Origin: Janthinobacterium lividum
GTDB taxonomy: Bacteria; Pseudomonadota; Gammaproteobacteria; Burkholderiales; Burkholderiaceae_D
Length of the DNA: 64,000 nucleotides
Direction of reading: 5' to 3'
NCBI RefSeq assembly: GCF_023509035.1
Contig: NZ_CP075583.1
Location: forward strand, 3,968,001 to 4,032,000
The position numbers and the translations under genes were made by a program. A model generated the notes under the pieces. That model had not been told where the DNA came from. It saw only the letters and a list, made by a program, of their open reading frames with translations, and did no database searches. Below are positions 1 to 8,609 of this stretch, piece by piece (position 1 is the first letter of the stretch; the number at the start of each line of letters is the position of its first letter).

Positions 1-1
1 A

Positions 2-1018
2 CTGATCACGCGCATCAAGCGCCTGCTGATCGAGCGCGAAGCCGTGCTCGTTGCCCACTACTACGTTGATGCCGACCTGCAAGACCTGGCCGAAGCCACG
101 GGCGGCTGCGTCTCCGATTCCCTGGAAATGGCCCGCTTCGGGCGCGACCATCCGGCCAAGACCCTGGTCGTGGCAGGCGTGCGTTTCATGGGCGAAACGG
201 CCAAGATCCTCAGTCCCGAGAAAACCGTGCTGATGCCGGACCTCGACGCGACCTGTTCGCTCGATCTCGGTTGCCCGGTGGACGAATTCACGGCCTTCTG
301 CGATGCCCATCCGGATCGCACGGTGGTGGTCTACGCCAACACCAGCGCGGCCGTCAAAGCGCGCGCCGACTGGATGGTGACGTCGTCGATTGGCCTCGAC
401 ATCGTCGCCCACCTGCATGCGCAGGGCAAGAAAATCCTCTGGGCGCCCGATAAACACCTGGGTTCGTATATCCAGAAGGAAACGGGCGCCGACATGCTGC
501 TGTGGCAGGGTAGCTGCCTGGTGCACGACGAATTCAAGGGCATCGAACTCGATCTGCTCAAGGAAGAGTATCCGCAAGCCAAGGTGCTCGTGCATCCGGA
601 GTCGCCCGCGAACGTGGTGGCGCTGGCTGACATGGTCGGTTCGACGTCGCAAATGATTGCCGCAGCGCAAACCATGGATACGGATACCTTCATCGTCGCC
701 ACCGACAACGGCATCCTGCACAAGATGCGCGCGGCCGCACCGGGCAAGCGCTTCATCGAAGCGCCCACGGCTGGCAACAGCGCCACGTGCAAGAGTTGCG
801 CGCATTGCCCGTGGATGGCCATGAATGGCTTGCTGAACCTGGCGGAAACGCTGGAAAACATGCACAACGAAATCCACGTCGATCCTGCCGTCGGCCAGCT
901 GGCTGTGCGCTCGATCAATCGCATGCTCGACTTCGCCGCCGCCAAGAAGGCGGGCCTCAAGCCAGGTGCGGACCTGGCAAAAGAAACCACATTGTTCCAA
1001 GGAATCGGTCCAGCATGA
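2..1018 (+). CDS. nadA: Quinolinate synthase NadA (5' end outside window)
   Basis: Condenses iminoaspartate with dihydroxyacetone phosphate to quinolinate, the second step of de novo NAD synthesis, in the cytoplasm with a 4Fe-4S cluster. The frame is open from base 2, so the start and roughly the first tens of residues are missing. A GTG at 44 is internal, because conserved-looking sequence precedes it. The three cluster-ligand regions known from E. coli NadA are all present: [18 protein letters not shown] and [10 protein letters not shown]. The segment [20 protein letters not shown] is also family-typical. Its stop overlaps the nadC start (ATGA), indicating one operon. nadB is not in the window. 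Confidence 0.97.
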   Translation: MITRIKRLLIEREAVLVAHYYVDADLQDLAEATGGCVSDSLEMARFGRDHPAKTLVVAGVRFMGETAKILSPEKTVLMPDLDATCSLDLGCPVDEFTAFCDAHPDRTVVVYANTSAAVKARADWMVTSSIGLDIVAHLHAQGKKILWAPDKHLGSYIQKETGADMLLWQGSCLVHDEFKGIELDLLKEEYPQAKVLVHPESPANVVALADMVGSTSQMIAAAQTMDTDTFIVATDNGILHKMRAAAPGKRFIEAPTAGNSATCKSCAHCPWMAMNGLLNLAETLENMHNEIHVDPAVGQLAVRSINRMLDFAAAKKAGLKPGADLAKETTLFQGIGPA

Positions 1019-1881
1019 GTACCCTCGTTAATTCTTTCGCTCCCTTCGATCCGGCCCTGGCGCGCGCGTTCGAAGGCAATTTGCTGGCCGCCTTGCTGGA
1101 AGACGTGGGCCAGTGCGACCTGACGGGCGAGCTGGTGCCGCCCGACCATATCGTCACGGCCAGAGTCATCGTGCGCGAAGCGGCCGTGCTGTGCGGCGCG
1201 CCGTGGTTCGAAGGCATCATGAAAAGCCTGGACCGCAGCATCGATATCGCTTGGCATTACGCCGAAGCCGACATGATGACGGCCGACAGCGTCGTTTGCA
1301 CGATCCAGGCGCCCGCGCGCGCCTTGCTCACGGCCGAGCGCAGCGCCCTCAATTTCCTGCAACTGCTGTCGGCCGTGGCCACGGCCACGCGCCAGTACGT
1401 CGATGTGGTCGCCGGCACCAAGGCGTCCATCCTCGACACGCGCAAGACCCTGCCTGGCCTGCGCCTGGCGCAAAAGTATGCGGTGCGCGTCGGCGGTGGC
1501 AAGAACCAGCGCCTGGCCCTGTACGATGGCATCCTGATCAAGGAAAACCATATCGCGGCCGCGGGCGGCGTCAGCCAGGCCCTGGAAAATGCGCGTAACC
1601 TCGACGCGGGCGTGCCCGTGCAGATCGAGGTGGAAACCCTGGCGCAATTGCAGGAAGCGCTGAACGCGGGCGCCGTCTCCGTCTTGCTCGATAACTTCAG
1701 CAACGACATGATGCGCGAAGCCGTGGCCTTGACGAATGGCCGCGCCTTGCTGGAAGCGTCGGGCGGCATCAATGTCGACACCGTGCGCGCCATTGCCGAA
1801 ACGGGTGTGGACCGCATCTCGATCGGCAGCCTGACCAAGGATGTGCGGGCTACTGATTACTCCTTGCGCATCGTCGGCTGA
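1015..1881 (+). CDS. nadC: Nicotinate-nucleotide pyrophosphorylase, carboxylating (quinolinate phosphoribosyltransferase)
   Basis: Converts quinolinate and PRPP to nicotinate mononucleotide plus CO2, the step after NadA. The product is 288 aa, close to E. coli NadC. The ATG at 1015 overlaps the nadA stop as ATGA; a longer reading upstream in this frame would run inside nadA and is not needed. Family signatures are [17 protein letters not shown] with GGGKNQRL (substrate-binding arginines and lysine), LIKENHI, and LLDNF near the C-terminus, with VEVETL before it. The TGA overlaps the ATG of the downstream binding protein, so three genes are translationally linked. Confidence 0.97.
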   Translation: MSTLVNSFAPFDPALARAFEGNLLAALLEDVGQCDLTGELVPPDHIVTARVIVREAAVLCGAPWFEGIMKSLDRSIDIAWHYAEADMMTADSVVCTIQAPARALLTAERSALNFLQLLSAVATATRQYVDVVAGTKASILDTRKTLPGLRLAQKYAVRVGGGKNQRLALYDGILIKENHIAAAGGVSQALENARNLDAGVPVQIEVETLAQLQEALNAGAVSVLLDNFSNDMMREAVALTNGRALLEASGGINVDTVRAIAETGVDRISIGSLTKDVRATDYSLRIVG

Positions 1882-2639
1882 TGAACAGGGCAGGGCGGCG
1901 CCTGCTGGCCTTGGCGCTGCTGTGGCCAGCATTCGCCGTGCCAGTGCAGGCGCGCGAGCTGCTGGCCGTGGGCGCGCAGTTCGAGCGCGTCTTCGAATAC
2001 CAGGATAGCGGTGAGTATGCTGGCCTGGGCGCGGACCTGCTGCGCCTGATGGCAGCGCGCACGGGTCATACCGTGCGTTTTCGCATGGTGCCATGGGCCC
2101 GCGCGCAAGCCATGCTGGTGCAGGGCCAGGCCGATATCCTGATCGGCCCCTACAAGACGCCCGAGCGTATCGCCAGCATGGCGTTTTCCGACAAGCCGTT
2201 TTACCAGGACCAGATGGTCTTTTATGCGCGCCAGGACGCCAGCTTCGGCTGGGATGGCGACTATGCGGTACTGAAGAACCGCAGGGTGGTGCTGCTCAAT
2301 GGCTGGGCCTATGGCGCGGACTGGGAGCGTGTGCGGCCCGGCTTGCAGGTCAGCGTGGCCAACAATGTGGAAAATGGCTTGAAGATGCTAGTGCACAATC
2401 ACGTCGACGTGTTCGTCAGCAACCGCCGCAATACCGACCCCGTGATTGCCCGTCTCGGCTATGGCCGCCAGGTGAAACCTTTACCCAAAGTCATCGACAT
2501 ACAAAACGGTTATTTCGCTTTCCCCCGCTCGCCCACCTTCGACAAGCTGCGCCTGCAGTTCGACCAGGAGTTGAATGGCCTGATCGACAGCGGCGAACTG
2601 AAAAGACTGGGCAAGCGCTACGACGTCAGCGTGCCCTGA
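1881..2639 (+). CDS. Periplasmic solute-binding protein (family 3-like, substrate unknown)
   Basis: A 252-aa protein of the bacterial extracellular solute-binding family 3 fold. Residues 1-24 form a signal peptide (arginines, leucine-rich core, cleavage after VQA), so it should be periplasmic. Family features include GADLLRLMAARTGHTVRF early on, then AQAMLVQGQADILIGPYKT and the hinge region near residues 85-110. No permease or ATPase lies beside it, so it may be an orphan binding protein or a sensor-like protein rather than a transporter part. Its ATG overlaps the nadC stop (TGATG). That coupling suggests co-regulation with NAD synthesis, but a pyridine ligand is only a guess. Confidence 0.8.
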   Translation: MNRAGRRLLALALLWPAFAVPVQARELLAVGAQFERVFEYQDSGEYAGLGADLLRLMAARTGHTVRFRMVPWARAQAMLVQGQADILIGPYKTPERIASMAFSDKPFYQDQMVFYARQDASFGWDGDYAVLKNRRVVLLNGWAYGADWERVRPGLQVSVANNVENGLKMLVHNHVDVFVSNRRNTDPVIARLGYGRQVKPLPKVIDIQNGYFAFPRSPTFDKLRLQFDQELNGLIDSGELKRLGKRYDVSVP

Positions 2640-2645
2640 ATATGC

Positions 2646-2671
2646 ACATGCCGCCTTGCGAGGCGGCATGT
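2646..2671. terminator. Hairpin between convergent genes
   Basis: Perfect 11-bp arms (ACATGCCGCCT and its complement) around a TGCG loop lie between the binding-protein stop and the metallopeptidase stop. There is no long U tract on either strand, so it is a likely but not classical bidirectional terminator. Confidence 0.6.
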
Positions 2672-2675
2672 ATAG

Positions 2676-3568
2676 TTACAGCTGGCGCGCTTCAAACGTG
2701 TTGCACTGGGAAATCTGGCCGCTCTCGATGCCCTTGCTGAACCAGCGCACGCGTTGTTCCGAAGTGCCGTGCGTAAACGAATCGGGCACGACATGGCCTT
2801 GTGACTGGCGCTGCAGCGCATCGTCGCCGATGGCCGTGGCCGCCTTCAGGGCCGCTTCCACGTCGCCCTGTTCGAGGATCTTGCGATCCTGGTTCGCGTG
2901 ATACGCCCACACGCCGGCAAAGCAGTCAGCCTGCAATTCCAGGCGCACGGACATGGCATTGGCCTGGCGTTCCGATTGCGTGCGGCGCGCCTTGTCTACC
3001 TTCTCGGACAAGCCCAGCAGGTTTTGTACGTGGTGGCCCACCTCATGGGCGATCACATACGCCTCGGCAAATTCGCCCGAGACCTTGAAGCGCTGCTGCA
3101 TCAGATTGAAGAAATCGAGGTCCAGATAGACTTTCTGGTCGCCGGGGCAGTAGAAGGGGCCGCTGGCGCTCTGGCCCGTGCCGCAGGCCGTCGGCGTGCT
3201 GCCGGAAAACAGCACCAGCTTGGGTTTCACATAGCTGCCGCCTTCGGCCTTGAACAGGGCGCCCCACGTATCTTCCGTATCGGCCAGCACGGTTTTGACG
3301 AAGCGCGCCATCTCGTCCGATTCGGGCGGCTGGTGCGCCGGTGCCTGGCTTTGCTGGGTGCTGACCTGGCCACCACCGCCGCTGAGCAGATTCAGCAAGG
3401 TCAAGGGATTGACGCCCAGCACATACGAGCCGACGAGGGCGATGACGATGGTGCCGATGCCGATCGAGCGGCCGCCAAAACCAAAGCCGCCCCCCCGCCG
3501 CCCCCACCACCGTCTTCACCACGGCGGTCTTCCACATTGTCGCTTTCGCGATTGCCATCCCATTTCAT
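2676..3568 (-). CDS. YpfJ-family neutral zinc metallopeptidase, frameshifted near the N-terminus
   Basis: Membrane-anchored putative zinc protease of the YpfJ type. The metal site VIAHEVGHHVQNLLG (HEXXH) is intact, and FYCPGDQKVYLDL and ELQADCFAGVWA are family hallmarks. The natural start is probably ATG at 3568: AGGAG lies 8 bases upstream and it gives MKWDGNRESDNVEDRR, as in this family. That frame runs into a glycine codon tract containing seven consecutive G (3490-3496 on the minus strand). It is one base out of phase with the downstream frame, which reads FGFGGRSIGIGTIVIALVG, a membrane segment. One extra G would restore the gene. Without it only a GTG-started fragment (from 3422) would be made. 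This may be a sequencing error, phase variation or decay. Confidence 0.8.
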
Positions 3569-3721
3569 AATATCTACTCCTGCTGCGATTTGCGATTGAT
3601 TGGTGACGCCTCAAGATGCCTCTTGGGACGAATCTTATAATTATCGCAGCAAACCGCGCCGCGACAGGAGCGACAGTGTTACGCTTTGCAACTTTCCAAC
3701 CATTCCACAACAGGTGCACGC

Positions 3722-4615
3722 ATGGCGCTTGCCAACGATACACGCATTTCACCCGCAACGCTGGTCCAGGCCCAACTTGACGCTTATAACGCACACGACG
3801 TGTCGGCCATGCTGGCCATCTATGCGGATGACGCACAGCAATTCCAGCATCCCGATACCTTGCTGGCCACGGGCAGCGCGCAAATCGCCCCCCGTTTCAC
3901 GGCCCGTTTCGCGGCCAGCAAACCGCGGGCGCAGTTGCTCAACCGCATCGCCTGCGGCAAGCTGGTGATCGACCATGAAATCGTCCATGGCGACACGGAC
4001 GATGGCGTGTCGGCACAGGAACTGGTGGCGACGTATGAGGTGGCGCAGGGCCGCATCGCACGTGCCTGGTTCAGCTTTGGCGCCTTGACCAGCTTGCGCG
4101 TGGCGCTGCCTGCCGACGTACCTGCCATGAATGCGCTGATCGCCCGTTCTGGCGTGGCGCTGAGCGCGGGGTTTTATACACCCGAGCAAGCCGCAGCCGT
4201 GACGCGCCACGTGTTCGGCGTCGATACGCAGCTCGTTGCCGACCGGACGTATTTCGTGATCGAACGCGCTGGCGCCATGCTGGCCTGCGGCGGCTGGAGC
4301 CAGCGCGCCACCCTGTATGGCGCGGACCGCGCCAAGAGCGGGCCGGACCCGCTGCTCGATCCGGCCAGCCAGCCGGGGCGCATCCGTGCCTTCTTTGTGG
4401 AACCCGCCGCGGCCCGCCAGGGCCTGGGCAGCATGCTGATGCGCCATTGCGAACGCCAGGCGCTGGCCGCCGGTTTCAGTGCGCTGGAACTGGCCGCCAC
4501 CTTGCCTGGCGTGCCGCTGTACCTGGCCAGCGGCTTTGCCGTGACCGAAGAGTTTCATCTGGACTTGCCCGGTGACATCAAGCTGCCGCTGGCGCGCATG
4601 CACAAGCGGCTGTGA
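3722..4615 (+). CDS. SnoaL/NTF2-like domain fused to GNAT acetyltransferase
   Basis: A 297-aa two-domain protein. Residues about 8-120 resemble a SnoaL/NTF2-like fold (LDAYNAHDVSAMLAIYADD, and an ARAWFSF strand). Residues about 130-297 are a GNAT N-acetyltransferase with the acetyl-CoA loop RQGLGSMLMRHCERQALAAG and a typical C-terminus (LPGVPLYLASGFAVTEEF). The ATG at 3722 is preferred over an upstream TTG at 3686 because the protein context begins MALANDTR. Acceptor unknown. Convergent with the PhlG-like gene, 9 bases away. The domain combination is uncommon; SnoaL may supply a ligand pocket. Confidence 0.82.
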   Translation: MALANDTRISPATLVQAQLDAYNAHDVSAMLAIYADDAQQFQHPDTLLATGSAQIAPRFTARFAASKPRAQLLNRIACGKLVIDHEIVHGDTDDGVSAQELVATYEVAQGRIARAWFSFGALTSLRVALPADVPAMNALIARSGVALSAGFYTPEQAAAVTRHVFGVDTQLVADRTYFVIERAGAMLACGGWSQRATLYGADRAKSGPDPLLDPASQPGRIRAFFVEPAAARQGLGSMLMRHCERQALAAGFSALELAATLPGVPLYLASGFAVTEEFHLDLPGDIKLPLARMHKRL

Positions 4616-4624
4616 GCCGCCGGC

Positions 4625-5323
4625 TTACCAGGGCAACGGCGCCTTTTCCCCGTTGGCGTGTTCGCCGTAGTACAGCGACGGCAGGAAGCGCGACAGATAG
4701 GTAAATTCGCTGTAGCAATGGCGCAGCAGGTTCAGGCCCAGTACGTCGGGCACGTCGCGCACGGGGTCCATGCTATTGCGGCCCAGCAGGAAGCGGCTGC
4801 GCAGCACGCAGCCCGTGGGTGTGTCGCGCGTCAAGTGCAGCATTTCGCCATCGAGCGGGTCGCCTTGCGGGTCCAGTTGCACGTGCTCGCCGAAGCCGAT
4901 GCGCGCGCAGATGGCGGCCGACAGGGCGCCGCTGTCCCTGGCCTGTTGCAGTTGCGCCTGATCAAACACGTCTTTCGGATCATGGAACTTCAGCTTGGCT
5001 TTTACGGGCGGAATGTCGCCCAGGGATTCCACCGCCTCGATCGAGGCGCCGTAATAACTCTCTCCCTTTTTCCACGCGCTGTTCCAGCCGTGATGGGCCA
5101 CGTGATCGTGCGGGTGCCACCACTTGATGTGCTGCGTCGTCTCGAAAAACGTAAACCACCAGTCCAGCATGCGCCCGCTGCAGCCGTGCAGCTCCGTGCG
5201 CGCCGCCACCAGCAGGCAGCCATTATCCAGGCGCGTGATACCCGTTTCCAGGTGCAGGGGAAATGGGTCGAGCAAGTCGCCCGTGTTGGTGATGTTCCAT
5301 GGGAATTCAATATGCTTCGTCAT
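4625..5323 (-). CDS. PhlG/phloretin hydrolase-like zinc C-C hydrolase
   Basis: A 232-aa protein resembling the DAPG hydrolase (PhlG) family, which cleaves a C-C bond in acylated phloroglucinols to release acetate. In characterised PhlG, zinc is held by His, Glu and an HxxxE pair. Matching candidates here are HPHDHVAHHGW, the glutamate in GASIEAVESL, and LRHCYSEFTYLSRFLP (HxxxE) near the C-terminus. Start ATG at 5323 with AGGAG upstream. It is shorter than Pseudomonas PhlG, so the substrate may differ. It diverges from a TetR regulator across a 107-bp spacer with a strong inverted repeat, the same logic as phlG with phlH in Pseudomonas. No phl biosynthesis genes are nearby, so it is probably a detoxification enzyme. 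Confidence 0.8.
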   Translation of the reverse strand: MTKHIEFPWNITNTGDLLDPFPLHLETGITRLDNGCLLVAARTELHGCSGRMLDWWFTFFETTQHIKWWHPHDHVAHHGWNSAWKKGESYYGASIEAVESLGDIPPVKAKLKFHDPKDVFDQAQLQQARDSGALSAAICARIGFGEHVQLDPQGDPLDGEMLHLTRDTPTGCVLRSRFLLGRNSMDPVRDVPDVLGLNLLRHCYSEFTYLSRFLPSLYYGEHANGEKAPLPW

Positions 5324-5363
5324 GTCGTTCTCCTGTGTTAGGGTGCGTCAATTATATATTAAA

Positions 5364-5393
5364 GAAACATATAACGTTTCCTAAATATGTTTC
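5364..5393. promoter_or_regulatory. Inverted repeat, candidate TetR operator
   Basis: GAAACATAT (5364-5372) and ATATGTTTC (5385-5393) are perfect 9-bp arms around a 12-bp centre. The centre contains a second GTTTC (5376-5380), which pairs with GAAAC at 5364. The site lies in an AT-rich patch between the PhlG-like gene and the tetR gene, where both promoters must be. That makes it the best candidate operator for the divergent regulator. Confidence 0.65.
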
Positions 5394-5430
5394 AGTGTAA
5401 AATTGCCCATCGATCAAGCTTGGAGTCGGC

Positions 5431-6114
5431 ATGCAGGAAGAAGAGAGCAAGGCTTTGCGTGGGCGGGGCCGTCCGGCGCGTCCACCCGAGGAGGCGCGCG
5501 AGGCGGCCGTGCAGGCGGCCACCTGGCTGCTGCTGCACGAAGGCTATGCGGCCACGACCATGGAAGCGGTGGCGCGCCACGCGGGCATGGCAAAAAAGTC
5601 GCTGTATCAATATGCTGCGAACCGCGAAGAACTGGTGGCCCTGGTGGTGCGCGGCTGGACGGATGCCTTCCTGCCGGCCATGGCGCACGATGCGGCCGCG
5701 TCTGGCGAAGTACTGCCCTTATTGAAGGAGATCTTGCAGGCGATGGCGGCGCGCGTGCTGACGGCGGACGCCGTGGGCCTGTTCCGCCTGCTGTGCACGG
5801 AGTTTCCCGCTCGAATGGATTTACTTGCCGTGTATCAGCGCAACGGCATCGAGCGGGGCACGGCCTTGCTGGCCGAGTGGCTGCAGCGTCAGGCGGCGCG
5901 CGGCCATCTGCTGCTGCACGATGGGCACGATGGGCACGAAATGGCCGGCTTGCTGCTGGCCATGGTGATCGCCGAGCCGCTGCGGCAGATGGCGCTGGGC
6001 TTGCTGGCGCCCGTGCCGGCCTGGGATGCCGCACCGCGCATCAATGCGGCGCTGCGATTGCTCGGTGGGCAGGCGTTCAAGGTGGCTGGTGCTTCAGCGC
6101 TTCGCGGTAGCTGA
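5431..6114 (+). CDS. TetR/AcrR-family transcriptional regulator
   Basis: A 227-aa one-component repressor. The N-terminal helix-turn-helix spans about residues 20-65 (ATTMEAVARHAGMAKKSLYQ followed by YAANREEL), after a basic RGRGRPARPP tail. The rest is an alpha-helical ligand domain. Start ATG at 5431 with GGAG seven bases upstream. It is transcribed divergently from the PhlG-like hydrolase and probably controls it and itself through the inverted repeat between them. The inducer is unknown but may be the hydrolase substrate. The 3' end overlaps the convergent alkD-like gene by 38 bases. Confidence 0.9.
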   Translation: MQEEESKALRGRGRPARPPEEAREAAVQAATWLLLHEGYAATTMEAVARHAGMAKKSLYQYAANREELVALVVRGWTDAFLPAMAHDAAASGEVLPLLKEILQAMAARVLTADAVGLFRLLCTEFPARMDLLAVYQRNGIERGTALLAEWLQRQAARGHLLLHDGHDGHEMAGLLLAMVIAEPLRQMALGLLAPVPAWDAAPRINAALRLLGGQAFKVAGASALRGS

Positions 6115-6757
6115 GTGGCGATAGTTGCTGGCGGTGCACGTTGGCAAACGCCGTCACGGCGTCGGGCGCGTGGCGCGCGTAATCGCGCAAGGCCCAGCCG
6201 ATGGCCTTGCGGATGAAAAACTCGTCTTCATGCGCCAGCGCCAGGGCCGCGTCAAATAGCCAGGCGGCATCCGTGTGGCCGCGCCAGCCCAACTGGTGCA
6301 GCATGGCGATGCGGCGCAGCCAGAAGTCCTCATGGCGCAAGGCGCCATCCATATGCGCATGGCCGTCGCCGCCGCGCTGCTGTTCCGCTTGCAACACCTC
6401 GCCGACGATGCCTGCCATGCCGTCGACGCTGTCCCACCAGGCGCGCTGGCGCGCCAGTGCCAGCAGGGCAGGGATGTGCTCCAGTAGTAGTTGCCGCCGG
6501 TGCAGGACCAGCATGTCGAGCGCCACATGCTGGTACTCGCGTTCCGGCTGTTGCCACAGCAGTTGTGCGTGTTCCAGCAGCGTTACGGGATCGATGCCCT
6601 TCAAGCCCGCCAGCAAGGTCTTGGTGGCCAGGCGCCGCTGCGGCGCTGCCACGCCCAGGAACACGAACTGGTCGCGCATATAGGCTTGCATGGGCGCGGC
6701 GCGGCTGGGATCGGCGGCCGTTTCCAGCGCGGCCTTCAGTTCTGCATGTAGACCCAT
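6077..6757 (-). CDS. AlkD-like DNA alkylation repair protein (HEAT-repeat glycosylase)
   Basis: A 226-aa all-helical protein of the AlkD family, which removes alkylated purines (3-methyladenine, 7-methylguanine) without base flipping. RAWWDSVDGMAG carries the Trp and Asp of the AlkD active region; FIRKAIGWALRDYARH is the conserved C-terminal helix pair. Length matches the family. It stands alone on the minus strand, with a terminator hairpin just upstream of its start that closes the ppiC-like unit. Confidence 0.9.
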   Translation of the reverse strand: MGLHAELKAALETAADPSRAAPMQAYMRDQFVFLGVAAPQRRLATKTLLAGLKGIDPVTLLEHAQLLWQQPEREYQHVALDMLVLHRRQLLLEHIPALLALARQRAWWDSVDGMAGIVGEVLQAEQQRGGDGHAHMDGALRHEDFWLRRIAMLHQLGWRGHTDAAWLFDAALALAHEDEFFIRKAIGWALRDYARHAPDAVTAFANVHRQQLSPLSYREALKHQPP

Positions 6758-6780
6758 CGCAGCTCGCTTTTTTCAGGCGT

Positions 6781-6810
6781 AAAAAAAGCGCCCCCAGGGA
6801 GCGCTTTTTC
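6781..6810 (-). terminator. Rho-independent terminator after the PpiC-like gene
   Basis: AAAAAGCGC and GCGCTTTTT flank a C/G-rich loop between the 3' end of the PpiC gene (6825) and the start of the alkD-like gene. A/T runs flank both sides, so it can act on the minus strand and possibly on both. Confidence 0.75.
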
Positions 6811-6824
6811 ATGGCTATCCAATA

Positions 6825-7601
6825 TTATTGAATCTTGGCCTTTTTCATCAGTTCGTCGCGGTAGGCGGCGAGTTTCTTCTGTTGCAGCGACTCGGCCACT
6901 TGACCCTTGACTTCTTCCAGTGCCGGCAGCTTCGTCGGACGGGTTTCTTCCAGCTTGATCACGTGGAAGCCGAATTGCGATTGCACTGGCGTTTGCGTGA
7001 CCTGGCCTGGTTTCAGGGCGACCATGGCGTCGGAGAATGGCTTCACGTAGGAAGCTGGGCTAGCCCAGTCCAGGTCGCCGCCATTGGCTGCGGAACCGTC
7101 TTTCGATACTTTCGCCAATTCTTCGAATTTGGCGCCGCCTTTCAGTTTGGCGATGATGTCTTTCGCTTCCGCTTCGGTGGCTACCAGGATGTGGCGTGCA
7201 TGGTATTCCTTGTCGCCGGCTTGCGCCTTGAACTTGTCGTACTCGGCCTTGATTTCAGCGTCCTTGACGGGGTTTTTCTTGACGTAGTCGGCCAGCAGGG
7301 CGTTGATGATGATGCTTTGACGGGCATTGTCGATTTGCGACTTGACTTCCGGACGCGTGCCGTAGCCTTGCTTGTCGGCTTCCTGGATCAGCACTTCGCG
7401 GCCGATCAGGTCTTTTTTGATGGCTTCGCGCAGTTGCGGCGAGTCAGCTTGTTTGCCTTGGGCGACGACTTGCTTGACGACTTGGTCGACGCGCGACGAT
7501 GGGATGGCCTTGCCATTCACGGTGGCCACGTTTTGCGCGAACGCAGGGATCGCGACAACGGCGACCAGGGCTAAGATCAGGCGGGCTGGCTTCAAAATCA
7601 T
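6825..7601 (-). CDS. Periplasmic peptidylprolyl isomerase, PpiC/parvulin type (copy 1)
   Basis: Folding catalyst exported by a signal peptide (LILALVAVVAIPAFA, cleaved before QNVATVNG). Residues about 30-120 are a SurA-like N-terminal helical region (SRVDQVVKQVVAQGKQ). A single parvulin domain follows: ARHILVATEAEAKDIIAKLK to FGFHVIKLEETRP. Start: the ATG at 7601 is favoured because AGGA sits seven bases before it, whereas the ATG at 7607 abuts the same site. A near-identical paralogue lies immediately upstream, giving a tandem duplication separated by about 115 bases. Confidence 0.93.
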   Translation of the reverse strand: MILKPARLILALVAVVAIPAFAQNVATVNGKAIPSSRVDQVVKQVVAQGKQADSPQLREAIKKDLIGREVLIQEADKQGYGTRPEVKSQIDNARQSIIINALLADYVKKNPVKDAEIKAEYDKFKAQAGDKEYHARHILVATEAEAKDIIAKLKGGAKFEELAKVSKDGSAANGGDLDWASPASYVKPFSDAMVALKPGQVTQTPVQSQFGFHVIKLEETRPTKLPALEEVKGQVAESLQQKKLAAYRDELMKKAKIQ

Positions 7602-7683
7602 GTTCATTCCTAATAAATTTACAAAAACTGATACAAGAGATCGCGACTGCCGTGCAGTTCGCGTTCAGGCGCAGAATACACGA

Positions 7684-7705
7684 CCGGCGCCGAAAGGGGC
7701 GCCGG
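7684..7705 (-). terminator. GC-rich hairpin between the two PpiC genes
   Basis: CCGGCGCC and GGCGCCGG flank a 6-base loop. No U tract follows on the minus strand, so it is more likely a 3'-end stabiliser or attenuator between the tandem foldase genes than a full terminator. Confidence 0.45.
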
Positions 7706-7717
7706 GGAGGTCAGTTC

Positions 7718-8497
7718 TTACTGAACTTTCGCTTTTTTGATCATTTCTTCCTGATACGCTTGCAATTTCTTTTGCTGCAGCGCTTCGGCGATCTGTGGCT
7801 TGACTTCTTCCAGGGTTGGCAGTTTTGCCGCGCGGGTGTCGTCCAGCTTGATCACGTGGAAACCGTTAGGCGTTTGCACCGGGGTGTCGGTGACTTGGCC
7901 TTTTTGCAGTTTCACGAAGGCGTCGGAGAACACTTTCGGGAAGGACGATGGTGCTGCCCAGTCCAGGTCGCCGCCGTTGTCGGCCGAGCCGGCATCTTTC
8001 GATTGCTTGGCCAGGTCTTCGAACTTGGCGCCGCCTTTCAGCTTGGCGATAATGTCTTTCGCTTCGGCTTCGGTAGCTACCAGGATGTGGCGCACGTGGT
8101 ATTCCTTGTCGCCGGTCTGAGCTACGAAGCGGTCGTATTCAGCCTTGATCTCAGCGTCGTTGACAGGGTTCTTTTTCAGGTAGTCGCCGACCAGGGCGTT
8201 GATGACGATGGCCTGGCGTGCGTTCTCGATTTGCTGCTTGACGGCTGCATCTTTACCGAAACCTTTGTTTTCCGCTTCTTGCATCAGCACTTCACGGCCG
8301 ATCAAGTCCTTCTTGATCATTTCGCGCAATTGCGGCGAATCCGGTTGCTGGCCTTGGGCGACGACTTGCTTGACGACTGCATCAACGCGCGACGATGGGA
8401 TAGGCTTGCCATTAACAACGGCAACATTTTGCGCAAAAACAGGTACCGCGACAACGGCGAGTAGTGCGATCAGCAAGCGGGCTGGCTTAAAAGTCAT
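7718..8497 (-). CDS. Periplasmic peptidylprolyl isomerase, PpiC/parvulin type (copy 2)
   Basis: A 259-aa paralogue of the next gene downstream, with the same architecture: signal peptide (LLIALLAVVAVPVFA), SurA-like N-terminal region, and parvulin domain with VRHILVATEAEAKDIIAKLK and NGFHVIKLDDTRA. The start ATG at 8497 has AGGA seven bases upstream. The two copies match over nearly their whole length but differ in charge in the 80-130 region and in the substrate-facing loops, so they may have split clients. It probably assists outer-membrane protein biogenesis. Confidence 0.93.
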   Translation of the reverse strand: MTFKPARLLIALLAVVAVPVFAQNVAVVNGKPIPSSRVDAVVKQVVAQGQQPDSPQLREMIKKDLIGREVLMQEAENKGFGKDAAVKQQIENARQAIVINALVGDYLKKNPVNDAEIKAEYDRFVAQTGDKEYHVRHILVATEAEAKDIIAKLKGGAKFEDLAKQSKDAGSADNGGDLDWAAPSSFPKVFSDAFVKLQKGQVTDTPVQTPNGFHVIKLDDTRAAKLPTLEEVKPQIAEALQQKKLQAYQEEMIKKAKVQ

Positions 8498-8609
8498 TAT
8501 TAAATCCTGTTAGGGAAAGTTTCGTAAAAAACGCATGGAAAGAAATCCAGACATGGCGCCAGGTGCAATGGCATACCCGAGTGATGCGGGTACGCCAAAA
8601 ACGCCATCC

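Noticed and set aside
331..2094. 587-codon minus-strand frame across nadA and nadC
   Set aside because: Antisense to two unmistakable genes; long only because of high GC at codon third positions.
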